64,000 nt of DNA from NCBI GenBank assembly GCA_016490725.1, contig JAEMHR010000016.1, forward strand, positions 279,393 to 343,392, in the 5' to 3' direction. Within the stretch, counting starts at the first letter, position 1; each line of letters begins with the position of its first letter. The stretch is from Amphichorda felina (taxonomy: Eukaryota; Ascomycota; Sordariomycetes; Hypocreales; Bionectriaceae). The notes beneath the pieces are model-generated. The model saw only the letters and a list, made by a program, of their open reading frames with translations. It did no database searches and was not told the origin of the DNA. A program made the translations under genes and the position numbers. This document shows positions 44,409 to 54,626 of the stretch, piece after piece.

Positions 44409-45767
44409 ATGCAGGCGGCCAGAAGAATGGCGTCCAATATTTACCACTCGCCTGCTCTCACATTTGAGCTTGTTTCAAAATGCTCAGTGAGTTCATTCAC
44501 CTCCCATCACCTCCTCACCCTCGCTAACCGCCATCACAGACGACGCGCGCCCGCGCATCGAATCTCACTCTCCCTCATGGCCCCGTCCAGCTCCCGATAT
44601 TCATGCCGGTGGCCACGCAGGCCTCACTCAAGGGCCTGACACCAGAGCAGCTCGAGGAGACGGGATGTAGGCTGTGCCTGAACAACACATACCATCTTGG
44701 CCTCAAGCCCGGCCAGGACGTGCTGGACGCGATAGGCGGCGCCCACAAGCTCCAGGGATGGAACCACAATATTCTCACAGATAGCGGAGGGTGAGCCAAT
44801 CTTAGACACCCTTCCTCTTGATGGCCATGCCCACGCTGACCCCCTCCCTCACAGCTTCCAAATGGTCAGTCTCCTGAACCTCGCCACCATCACCGAAGAG
44901 GGCGTCCGCTTCCTCAGCCCGCACGACGGTTCGCCCATGCTTCTCACCCCCGAGCACTCCATGTCGCTGCAGAACTCGATCGGCAGCGACATCATGATGC
45001 AGCTCGACGACGTCCTCGTCACCACCTCGCCCGACCACGACCGCATGCGCCTGGCCATGGAGCGGTCCGTCCGCTGGCTCGACCGCTGCATCGCGGCGCA
45101 CAAGAACCCGCAGACCCAGAACCTCTTCTGCATCATCCAGGGCGGCCTGGACCTCGACATGCGCCGCGAGTGCTGCACCGCCATGCTCGCGCGCGACACG
45201 CCCGGCATCGCCATCGGCGGGCTCAGCGGCGGCGAGGCCAAGGACGACTTCTGCCGCGTCGTCGAGGCCTGCACCGCCATGCTGCCGGACCTCAAGCCGC
45301 GCTACGTCATGGGCATCGGCTTCCCCGAGGACCTGGTCGTGAGCGTCGCGCTGGGCGCCGACATGTTCGACTGCGTGTGGCCGACGCGCACGGCGCGCTT
45401 CGGCGCGGCCATCACGCGGCGCGGCGTCTTCAGCATGCGCAATGCCAAGTTCGCGCGCGACTTCGGCCCCATCGAGGACGGCTGCGGGTGCGCGGCGTGC
45501 CGCCCGGAGAGCGAGGGCGGGCTGGGCGTCACGAGGGCGTTTGTGCACCACAATGCGGCCAAGGAGACGGTTGCGGCGCACCTGCTCACGATCCACAATG
45601 TGTGGTACCAGCTGAACCTGATGCGCGAGGTGCGCGAGTCCATCATCGAGGATAGGTTCCCCGCGTACATCAGGGAGTTCTTTGGCAATTTGTATGCGGA
45701 TAAGAAGGATTATCCGAGCTGGGCGGTGGACGCGCTGAGGATGGTGAATGTGGATTTGATGGAGTAA
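44409..45767 (+). CDS. Queuine tRNA-ribosyltransferase catalytic subunit
   Basis: Three exons (44409-44486, 44540-44790, 44855-45767) give 413 residues. The family motifs are all present: 'LTLPHGPVQLPIFMPVATQ', 'CLNNTYHLGLKPG', the active-site DSGGFQ made across the second splice, 'GGLSGGEAKDDF', the nucleophile region 'GADMFDCVWPTRTARFG', and the zinc ligands in 'GCGCAAC' with the following HHN. The enzyme exchanges guanine 34 for queuine in tRNAs with GUN anticodons, as a heterodimer with a QTRT2-type subunit. A second ATG at 44427 is also possible. Fungi take up queuine from outside, so this is a salvage function. Confidence 0.95.
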
Positions 45768-45890
45768 TTATGCTCATTGGGTATTATATGCAAGTGAGCC
45801 TAGAATAGTATAGATACATGGTATGATTTCGAAACATATTGAACATCCTCTTCTCCCACATACAGCAGACATAACAACGGGACATGAGCC

Positions 45891-47692
45891 CTAGGACCAA
45901 GCCTGGGACGTCACGCCTCCCGGCCTGGGACTCAGGTCAGGGAGAGGACTGTTGAGCGGCAGCTCGCCGTCCGAGTCATTGTGGGCGCGGCTCTGGTGGA
46001 CCGTCGTGGTCATCTGGATGCTGGAGATGCCGCGGCCGTGGAATGACCTGGGCAGGCTGGAGGAGAAGCGCCTCTTCTTGCCGCTGCTGCCCTCGGATGA
46101 CTCGCTGATGTAGGCGTAGCGGGAGGCCTTGGAGCCCTCGCTCGTGGCCTTGCTGCTGCCCAGGCTGCTCTTGATGCGGACGATGAGAGGGCGGAATAGG
46201 CCGGGCATGCTGGGCATGCAGGCGCACACGACGCCGATGTCGATCTCGATGCCGCCCCATATGGCCATGGGGACGGTGTCATCTGCGTGGGCCGTTGGTT
46301 AGCTTGGTTCGGTGGGATATCGTTCCTTCTGGGAGTATCTTACAAGTCGCATTTGTTCCCCGTGTGTACAGGTCGATGAGCGTGAGCTTGTATATGCTGA
46401 TGGCGACAACCCTGGAAACAGGGATCATGGAGTTAGCAATAATGACTTTGAGGAAGGCTGGACCACCTCCACTTACACAAGACCCATGCAGAACATGGAG
46501 GAGACCAACAGCTTTCTTGTCCTTGAGAGCTGGAGCTTGGCCACAAAGGGCAGAGGGACACCCATAATCCCTGCTCAATGTTAGAATTGGAACTTGAGCG
46601 AACAAACCTGCGGGGAGAGGCAATATTAGACTCACAAAAGTCATTGACAAGCAGGATGATCCAGCCAACCCATAAGAGGATCTTGGAGTTGACACAGTAG
46701 CCCTCGTGCATGCCGTCCCACCGTGTCCAGAAAAAGGAGACTGGCGTGCAGACGACGATGATGGACATCATGAGCGGGAAGGACATGAGAATGGTACTGA
46801 TGAGCGTGATCCACATGAGTCGCCGCGCCTTGGTGTCGACGCGGAAGATGCGCATGTAGAAGAGGATGATGGACACGCGAATCAGGAGCCGGGCGATGAT
46901 GTAGAACATGGCCATGGCGTAGAAGCCCTGCGGGATGGATAGTCAGTCGGAAAGGGGTACGGTCAGAGTGGAGCAAAGGCCCGTTACCTGGAGCTGCTTT
47001 GTGATGTTGTCGTGCTTGACTGCCCATATGTCCGTGCCAAAATCAAACTTCTTGTCTGCCGCCCACAGAGAGTCAATATGTGAATGGGAAGACGGAGTCT
47101 CATATCAGGTGGCAGGGGGCGCATACACACTACTCCAACGGCGCTATAGGCAATGCAAACCAACTACCCAACAGTCAGCATTCCAACCATTTCCCTGGGG
47201 TGGTGTACTACTGGACAGTGATCACATACCATGGCCAGAAAATTGGCCCAGTCGTCCCACCATAGCTTCACGCCGGCAACCAGCCTCGCGAGACCGCGTG
47301 TGATGACAACGACGGCTGCTATGATGATGAAGACGAGCAGGGTCGGGACGTAGCTGTGGTCGACTCGCGGTTCAATGCCACAGGATGTGTAGCTCGCATT
47401 GGCGGCGGCTGGTAATAGACACAGATCAGCCGCGCCCTCTTCCCCAATGCGCTGTGGGGAGCCTTGTCATACTTAGCATGTCTGGGATGGTGCACGAGGT
47501 CTTGACGCAGGCGTTGACCTGCGCCTGGAAGACCTCATCCTGGCAAGTGCACGCCGTGTCAGTCGGGTCGCACGCTGATTTGACAATCGCCGCTTTGAAG
47601 CACTCGAGCTATCCAGGAATCGAGTCAGCGATCGGCCCAAGGGGATTCAAGTAGAGGGTTCCTACTGCGCAGGAAGGCAACGAGGCAGCCAT
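45891..47692 (-). CDS. CFEM-domain, Pth11-like seven-helix receptor
   Basis: About nine exons. The first visible exons encode a CFEM module: 'LPSCA', then 'LECFKAAIVKSAC' and 'DTACTCQDEVF' and 'NACVKTSC', carrying the spaced cysteines. Seven hydrophobic helices follow, with 'WWDDWANFLAM', 'WAVKHDNITKQLQGFY', 'FYMRIFRV', 'CVNSKILLWVGWIIL' and 'ISIYKLTLIDLY', all typical of the SAT4/rhodopsin-like fungal family. The cytoplasmic tail is Ser/Arg-rich. Pth11 of Magnaporthe, of this type, senses host surfaces. The 5' end is uncertain: the ATG at 47692 gives no signal peptide, so an upstream exon with one may exist. The gene lies 1.6 kb from the P450 gene and is divergent from it. Confidence 0.85.
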
Positions 47693-49295
47693 GATGCGAA
47701 GTCTGAGCTTGCTTCAGCCCTATGCCCGCTTTCACAATGACCGTGCTTCGGACAAGAGACCAAGGAGACGCGCAAGCGGAGAATCGGCGAAGGCAAAAGG
47801 GCACCAGCGCTGCGGTAGCACTCTGCAAGAGAGCGGCAGAGTGGACTGGGACAGTTTTGACATATGTAGACCGGGCGCTGCTGAAGAAGCCCCTGGGGAT
47901 GGGACCTAGATGTCAAGGATGCAGTGGTTAATCGGCATCATGGGTCTTTGACCTGGTTGATTGATCCGATAGGAAGACAGGGAGATGTTCCTCGGGGGCT
48001 ATTCGCAGCAACATGGACTGCATGTAAGGACTAGGTAAGCAAGCATGTATGTATATTCAGTGGCCGTGAACCGCACCCCAGGGTTGCATCAAGAGACCGT
48101 GGCCAACGCGGGCGAATCCTGATGACTTACCGGTCCTATAGTATATATCAGCGAGCATGCAGGGCGCTCCCCCAATGCTGCATGTAGATTGTCAGATGGA
48201 TGTGCCGCCGGGTTGCATTCGCGGATCGTAGTGTGTCCCATGTACTGTGTATGTACAGGTATGGATCTGAATCCTATCGGCCCTACGGTCGCAAACGTCG
48301 ATAAATGCGACTGCTCGCCGTGGCGTTGCAGACACATAGGGTGGTATTCCACAGCCACCACTTGCGGCCCAGATGCAGTCGCGGCCCAGATGCAGTCGTG
48401 AGCCGTCGAGTAGCGGATATTTTACTCGCTGCCAAGCCGTCTGCCAAGCCGTAATCATGGCGCCTGTCGGTCACTCGCGTGTCAGCCGGCTTGGAAGCAA
48501 CCCTGTCGACGGGTAAATCTCCCTATTGGGGGGCAGCCAACATGTGCCGTTCAATCCAACACCTGGCAGTATGGCAGTAGTACATGATCAAGATCCGAGG
48601 GCGGGGGATTCGTAGGATCAGGTATGACAGCATAATACCTCTATCGGGCGGAGGTGGTACAGAGGGACCATAATGGATTCTACATGGTAGCAGGGGGACA
48701 TGGAACCCTCGACGCATCTGCACTAGCAGCAGCACGGAGTACGGGGAACATACAAGGGCCCAGCAGCTTCTTCTGTGGGCCATGCTGGGAGCCTGGGATG
48801 ATCGTCGCAACGGTGCTTTGGAAAGCCGGGGTTCGGCGGAGGACGGATACACGGCTGGCCAGACGGCCAGGCATGCATGTGGTCAAGGTCCAGCTCCCTT
48901 CCACGAAATGTCTCATGTTCACGAGGGATACCGCATATTACTATTGCACGTCTGCATTCTCGTGCCTCCCCGACCTGCACAAAGCTGTAATGGTCAGAGA
49001 GCTGCCATATGCCATCCGGCATTCTCGAGTCCATGATACTGGGGCCCAGTCTGACGCTTTGACTGCGTGTGACACGAGACGGATGCACCGTGTAAGCCAG
49101 GGTGAAACCAAACGAATGTCTTTGTTGGTTCAACTTGCAGCCTGAGCCAACAGTGCCGCGGTTATTCTCACTCGTTGGGCCTTGGGGGCCTTTATCAAAC
49201 CTCTGCTACCTGGACGTGTGTCTCAACAACGTCCTCGCCGTCACCCCCTCCCCAGATCCATCGTCCATCATCGAGAGCACCACCAGTCCACCACA
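47693..49295. promoter_or_regulatory. Divergent intergenic region between the CFEM receptor and the P450
   Basis: About 1.6 kb. It may include a missing first exon of the receptor (47700-47930). Overlapping ORFs elsewhere look non-coding. Small tandem duplications occur at 48364-48397 and 48429-48452. The right end should hold the P450 promoter. Confidence 0.45.
48364..48452. repeat. Two small tandem duplications
   Basis: A perfect direct duplication of a 17-bp unit (gcggcccagatgcagtc) occupies 48364-48397, and a 12-bp unit (ctgccaagccgt) is duplicated at 48429-48452. Both are in non-coding DNA. Confidence 0.8.
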
Positions 49296-52200
49296 ATGAG
49301 CAGGCCGACCGAGCCCATTCCAGGTCCTCCACCGCTGCCCATCCTGGGCAACCTGCTCGACCTGGACCGGTCCAACACCATAAAGAGCTTCAACGACCTG
49401 GGTAAGCAGTATGGCCCGCTGTATAAGCTGCGCCTCGCGGGCTCCGACCGACTCTTCGCCACGGGGTACGAGGTCATCCACGAGCTGTGCTCGCGCAAGG
49501 ACTTTGTCAAGATCCCCGTCGGCCTCGTGCGCTCCCAGAAGAGCCTGACGCCCGAGGGCCTCTTCACCGCCGACCATGGCGAGGAGTGCTGGGACCTGGC
49601 CCATCGCGTGCTGATGCCGGCCTTTGGGCCGCTGTCCATCAAGGGCATGTTCGCAGGTGAGGGCCCAGCGCATTGTGTACACGGATCCACCCCATGCTGA
49701 CAACGTCTAGAGATGCACGACCTGGTCTGCCAGCTGGCCCTCAAGTGGGCGCGCTTCGGCGACGAGGCCCCCATCGACGTCGCTGGCGACTTCACGCGCC
49801 TGACGCTCGACACCATCGCGCTGTGCGCCATGGGAATGCGCTTCAACTCGTTCTACAAGGACCAGCAGCACCCCTTTGTGGACGCCATGATGTCCACCTT
49901 TGCCGAGTCGCAGCAGCGCTCCGTGCGCCCGTCCTGGCTGACGTCGCTCATGTGGCGCACCGACCGCGAGTTCTGCGAGGGCAAGGAGGCCATGTATCGC
50001 GTCGCCGCCGAGGTCATTGCGCGCCGCCGGGCGAAGCCGAATGACAAGAAGGACCTGCTGAATGCCATGCTCAAGGGGCGGGATCCGGTGACTGGGAAGC
50101 CGCTGTCGGACCAGATCATCACGGACAACATGATCACCTTTCTCATTGCGGGTATGTCTTGTTCTGTCCCGGATGCATGAAATGTGATTGACGTGTATTG
50201 TAGGCCACGAGACTACATCCAACCTCCTGGCCTTTACCTTTGCTCTCCTTCTCCTCAACCCAGACACATATGCCAAGGTGCAGCGCGAAGTCGACACGGT
50301 GCTGGGCACCGGGTCCATGACTCCCGAGCACATAGCGCAGCTCACGTACACCAAGGCCTGCCTCAAGGAGTCGCTGCGTCTCTTCCCCCCGGCGCCGGGC
50401 TTCTCACTCTCCCCCGAGGGGGACCAGCCGACGGTCGTGGGGGGCCGATGGCTCTTCCAGCCCGACGACTGCTGTGTCATCCTGCTGGACGGCCTCCATC
50501 GGGACACCGAGATATACGGCGAGGATGCCAACGAGTTCCGCCCGGAGAGGATGCTGGATGAGAACTTCAACAAGCTCCCACCCCACTGCTACAAGGTGAG
50601 ATATCCCCTCTCGTTCTTCCCCACCAACAGCTAGAACTGACTATGACAAGCCCTTTGGCCACGGAGCTCGGTCATGTATCGGCAGTGAGTTTGCTCTACA
50701 GGAGGCCCTCATGGCCACGGCCATTCTCATCCAAAAGCTCGACTTCTCCTTTGTCGACGCCGAGTGGAAGATGGTAACGAAGCAGACGGCCGTCCTCAAG
50801 CCGCACAACCTCTTCATGCACGCCACGCTCCGCGGCGGCGCCGACGTTGTCTCCCTGCAGCGGGATCTCTTCCACGGCTCCGGCGAGAGCAGCTCGGGTG
50901 CCTCTACTCTGTACCCCAGGGACGAGGTCAACGGGGAGGGTGCGCTGCAGCCCATGTCCATCTTCTTCGGGAGCAACACGGGGACGTGCCAGAGTCTGGC
51001 CGAGAGGCTGGCCGTGTCTGCCAGGCAGCGCGGGTTCAAATGCGCGGTGAGGCCGCTCAACGAGGCTGTCGGCGTGATTCCCAGGGGTCAGCCGGTGATA
51101 TTTGTCTCTTCTACCCATTATGAGGGTCAACCACCAGGTCAGTCATCCGGCCGTATCAGCTCATGGATAATCACGGGGCTGACGAGAGAGAAACAGACAA
51201 TGCGGCGAGCTTCATCAAGTGGCTTGATAGCCAGAAGGAGGGAAGCCTTGACGGCGTCTCTTATGGTGTTTTCGGATGTGGCAACCGTGAGTACCTAGTC
51301 CAAAATATGGCCGCTTTTGGTGAGGAAATGACAGCCAAGCTGACACTGGCCTCAGGTGAATGGAAGGAGACATTCCAAGCTATCCCGGCTCATATCCACG
51401 ATTCCATGGAGAAACTGGGTGCCAGAGCTATTGCTGACAGAGGCATGGCAGACGCCGGAGAGGGCAACATGATAGGCGACTTTGACGCCTGGCAGGCAGA
51501 CCAGCTCTGGCCAGGGGTATCCAGCATCTTTGGCACCCAGAGCATCAAGATGAATATTGTCAACGGCGCCACCAAGCTTGAGGAGCTTCCCAACGGGACC
51601 GGGAACAAGGCTTCTAGTCCTTCACCTACCACACTGGCCACAGTTGAGCAGGTCAGACAGCTTACGGAGAACGAGAGTCGCCCCAAGTACCACATGGAGG
51701 TCCAGCTACCCGAGGGCGTCAAGTACGAGGTCGGGGATTACCTGGATGTCTATCCTCGGAACGCTCAGCAAGATATCGAGAGACTCGTCAACGTCCTGAG
51801 GAGGCTGAACCACGACGAGAAGAGCCCACTGGTGCCGGTTCTCAGCTCGGACCACGAGCTTAACCAGCCCACGAGCGCCAAGGTAAGTGTCCAGGCTAGT
51901 CTACAAGCGCGGGCCTGACATGTCTCAGCAACTGGAAACCCTGATTGGTGCCTGTGATGTTCCAGAGGAAAAGAAGGCTCTGGAATCTATCAGAGGAGCA
52001 TTCGACGAGACACCAGCAGCCCGAAGACCGTCGGTCCTGTCATTCCTGGAGGCGTACCCAAGCATCAAGATCTCACTCGAACAGCTAGCCACTCTACTGC
52101 CACCCATGCGACCACGCCCCTATTCCATATCCTCTTCGCCCCTCACGACCCCATCACACTGCACGCTGACATGGTCGCTTCTCAGCCGCGAGACAGCCAG

Positions 52201-52804
52201 CCCAGGGGCCGGCAGCCAGGAAGAGACAAGCACCCGCGGCCTGGCATCTCACTACCTCGCCAGCCTCAAGAGCGGCGACTCTCTATCCTGCGCCGTGCGG
52301 CCTGGGCAGTCGCGTTTCCGCCCCCCGACAGACCTCACCACCCCCATCATCATGATCTGCGCCGGTGCCGGCGTCGCCCCCTTTGCCGGCTTCGTCGCCC
52401 GCCGAGCCGAGCAGCTGCGACGAGACCCCACGCTCCGTCCCGGCCCGGCCCTCCTCTACATCGGGTGCCGCAGCGCGCAGCACAAGCCCTACACGGCACC
52501 CAGCAGCAGCGAGGCGGTTGACGTGCGGTATGCGTACTCGCAGCAGCCCGGCAGCGGCGCCGACGAGGGATCCCGGGGCTACGTGCAGGACAGGGTCTGG
52601 GCGGAGCGGGACGAGTTCGTGGACCTGTGGGGGCGCGGGGCGAGGGTGTACGTGTGCGGCAGCCAGGCAGTCAGTCTGGGGGTCAAGGAGACGGTGCGGC
52701 GCATCTACGGGGAGTCGGGGGATGGGGCGCCCAAGGCGGATGCCGAGGTGGACGAGTGGTGGGTGGAGATACTGCGGGAGAGATATGCCGTCGATGTATT
52801 CTAG
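49296..52804 (+). CDS. Self-sufficient cytochrome P450:NADPH-P450 reductase fusion (CYP505 type)
   Basis: Seven exons (49296-49656, 49711-50151, 50204-50595, 50651-51137, 51197-51286, 51356-51882, 51929-52804) give 1,057 residues, normal for CYP505. The P450 half has 'IPGPPPLPILGNLLDL', the I-helix 'AGHETTS', the ExxR 'KESLRLFPPAP' and the heme motif FGHGARSCIG with Cys407. The reductase half has the FMN motif FFGSNTGTCQSLAERL, 'GVFGCGN', the FAD motif RPYSISSSPL, the NADPH region 'CAGAGVAPFAGF' and the C-terminal 'RYAVDVF'. Such enzymes hydroxylate fatty chains. One of them (Fum6) hydroxylates the fumonisin polyketide chain. The PKS gene is directly downstream on the same strand, so the enzyme probably oxidises its product. 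No membrane anchor is seen. Confidence 0.95.
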
Positions 52805-54518
52805 AGGATGGGGTTGCGATGGCGGCGCTTGCGGTATTCCTGCTGGTGGCTATGTAGGTGGTAAGTACTACATGTGCTTAGTAGTATCGATCCACGTACA
52901 GATTGCAGATAGAGAAGTGTTGGTTTGCTGCTGGAGAACAGCGGCCTAGGGGCATGGTATTAACCTGGAGGGATCATGGCGGTTGTGACCACCCACACAC
53001 GGGCCTTATCCCGGTTTGCGCGCCCTTTGCAACCTCGAACCAACTCCCAATGCCAGACAATGCTCGGCAGCGCTATTCCCCTGCGCAGCTTGGTGTTGTT
53101 TGGCCGCATCCGGCGGCAATTCCTTCGACTGCGCAGGTGCCATTGCTGTGCTGCGCATGCAACGCAGGGGATCCAGGCGGCAGACGCTGTAGACTGGGGA
53201 GGATCCTTCGGTGGATTGCTGTCCTGCCGTCCTGCCGCCCCTCCAGGGAACATGCGAACATGCAGACATGCAGACTTGCGAGACCGAGGCCCGTGGACAC
53301 CCGGGTGGTTCCGGTATCGCCTTACATGGAGGCTGTGCCTTGTCTGACATGGATTACTTCGGCAGGCATCAGTGCGAGTACTACGAGTACGTATATGGAA
53401 TACTATGTGATCGCATGCTTGGCTGGGGCAGCGGGACTGCGGACGGGAATCGGTGCAAGTGTCCATGCCTCTGCCACCCTCCTTGCGGGCCGCCTGGGAC
53501 ATGAACGCAGTACTGTGTCATCTCCAGCCAGCACCAAGGGTCCTGGGCTGCCTACCAGGCGAACTCGACGCTGCATGTGCGTACGTACGCATGCGCCAGG
53601 ACATCTGGAATGCGACGGTAGTATTCCCGCGCCGCAAAGACGGGCAGGCTGGGGATCGCCACGGGCCTCACGGGGCGAAGTGCCAGTGCCAGGCTAATGC
53701 CATCTATGCATTACGACGACTATTGCCCATTCCGGGCTGTGGGGTCCCATCGGAGTCCGGCCACCCAGCGACAGATAGACTTGGATCGATTACCCGTCTG
53801 ACTGTATCGGTAGGTCAAGAGCCAATGGATTCGCGGGGACAGACTACTTCGTACCAGCTGCTCACCACGCCTCCCCCCCAATTGCCGCGATGATCGACAT
53901 AGCTGAAGGATCGCCGGGCGCCAGTCAGCGGGCCAACATGCAGTCATGTTAGTCTGGTGTAAGCCAGACTAGGCAGATGTCGAAATATCCGTTGGCCCGG
54001 ATCAGTCTGCTCTCCTCACTCGTGGATATATCACACGATGCGCCTTGCGAGCACGCATAGTGCCTTGAATAGTTTGCGTCTCGCACTCCATATCCGGGCT
54101 CGTGAGCTGTCGCAAGGACCCAGGCCCTGGGAGGAGATTGCGAGGGGTTTCTTGGCACATCGGCCGATGAGGCCGGCCTGGATGTCGAATGCTACGCTGT
54201 GGCTCGCGAGGTAGTACTTGTCTGGTACTTGCTCACATCGCAGGTATTTTTAACAGTGGATATGTGTCCCCGTCGTCGAGATTGATCCCTCCATGCATGC
54301 ACCTATGGATCAATATTCGTCCTCGCTGAATAGAACCAGAGAGACGCCGTCGTCTAGCATGACTCGTGACAGCTATAGTAGCTCCCATGCTAGCTCTCAC
54401 CATGTACACAGTATTGTGCTTCACCAACGGCGCAGTCGCTCCCCACCGCCATTTGTCCCGGATATAATAAAGCCGAGGGATAGGAGAAAGAGGATACCTG
54501 GGCAGATCAGGTAGCCAT
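52805..54518. promoter_or_regulatory. Intergenic region between P450 and PKS
   Basis: About 1.7 kb between co-directional genes. ORFs of up to 264 codons here (for example 52903-53697) are in overlapping frames, have no motif and are rejected. Small near-repeats of ACATGCAG occur at 53248-53278. A Ser/Arg-rich 73-codon ORF at 54293-54514 is unsupported. A TATA-like TATAATAA lies at 54463-54470. Confidence 0.45.
54463..54470 (+). promoter_or_regulatory. TATA-like element upstream of the PKS gene
   Basis: TATAATAA lies 157 bp upstream of the chosen PKS ATG, at a distance that allows a 5' leader of about 100 nt. It is inferred by position only. Confidence 0.35.
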
Positions 54519-54585
54519 ATGCGGGCAGTATTCTAAGCACCGTAGCTATCAACCAACACGCATGTCCACTGTCTTCGTCATTTAG
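54519..54585 (+). promoter_or_regulatory. Two short upstream ORFs in the PKS leader
   Basis: ATG at 54519 opens a 5-codon ORF ending TAA at 54536, and ATG at 54562 opens a 7-codon ORF ending TAG at 54585. Both precede the PKS ATG at 54627. If transcription starts near the TATA-like element, they are upstream ORFs and could reduce translation of the PKS. Confidence 0.35.
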
Positions 54586-54626
54586 CGCTATAATCTTGCC
54601 AGACTTGGGTCCTGGAGGGTATTTAC

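Noticed and set aside
44802..45596. 264-codon minus-strand ORF
   Set aside because: It overlaps the catalytic exon of the queuine tRNA-ribosyltransferase on the opposite strand; the real frame has all family motifs.
49707..50573. 288-codon minus-strand ORF
   Set aside because: It runs antisense across P450 exons 2-3 and the introns between; it has no motif.
51700..51960. Suspected deletion in the FAD domain of the P450-reductase
   Set aside because: The segment between 'GDYLDVYPRN' and 'LNQPTSAK' is short, but the total of 1,057 residues and all downstream motifs are normal for CYP505, so I do not call a defect.
52903..53697. 264-codon plus-strand ORF between the P450 and PKS genes
   Set aside because: Frames overlap on both strands, the composition is Cys/Arg/Pro-rich and random-looking, and no leader or motif supports a gene.
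54293..54514. 73-codon Ser/Arg-rich ORF upstream of the PKS
   Set aside because: It covers the likely PKS core promoter and has only low-complexity sequence; evidence for a gene is too thin.
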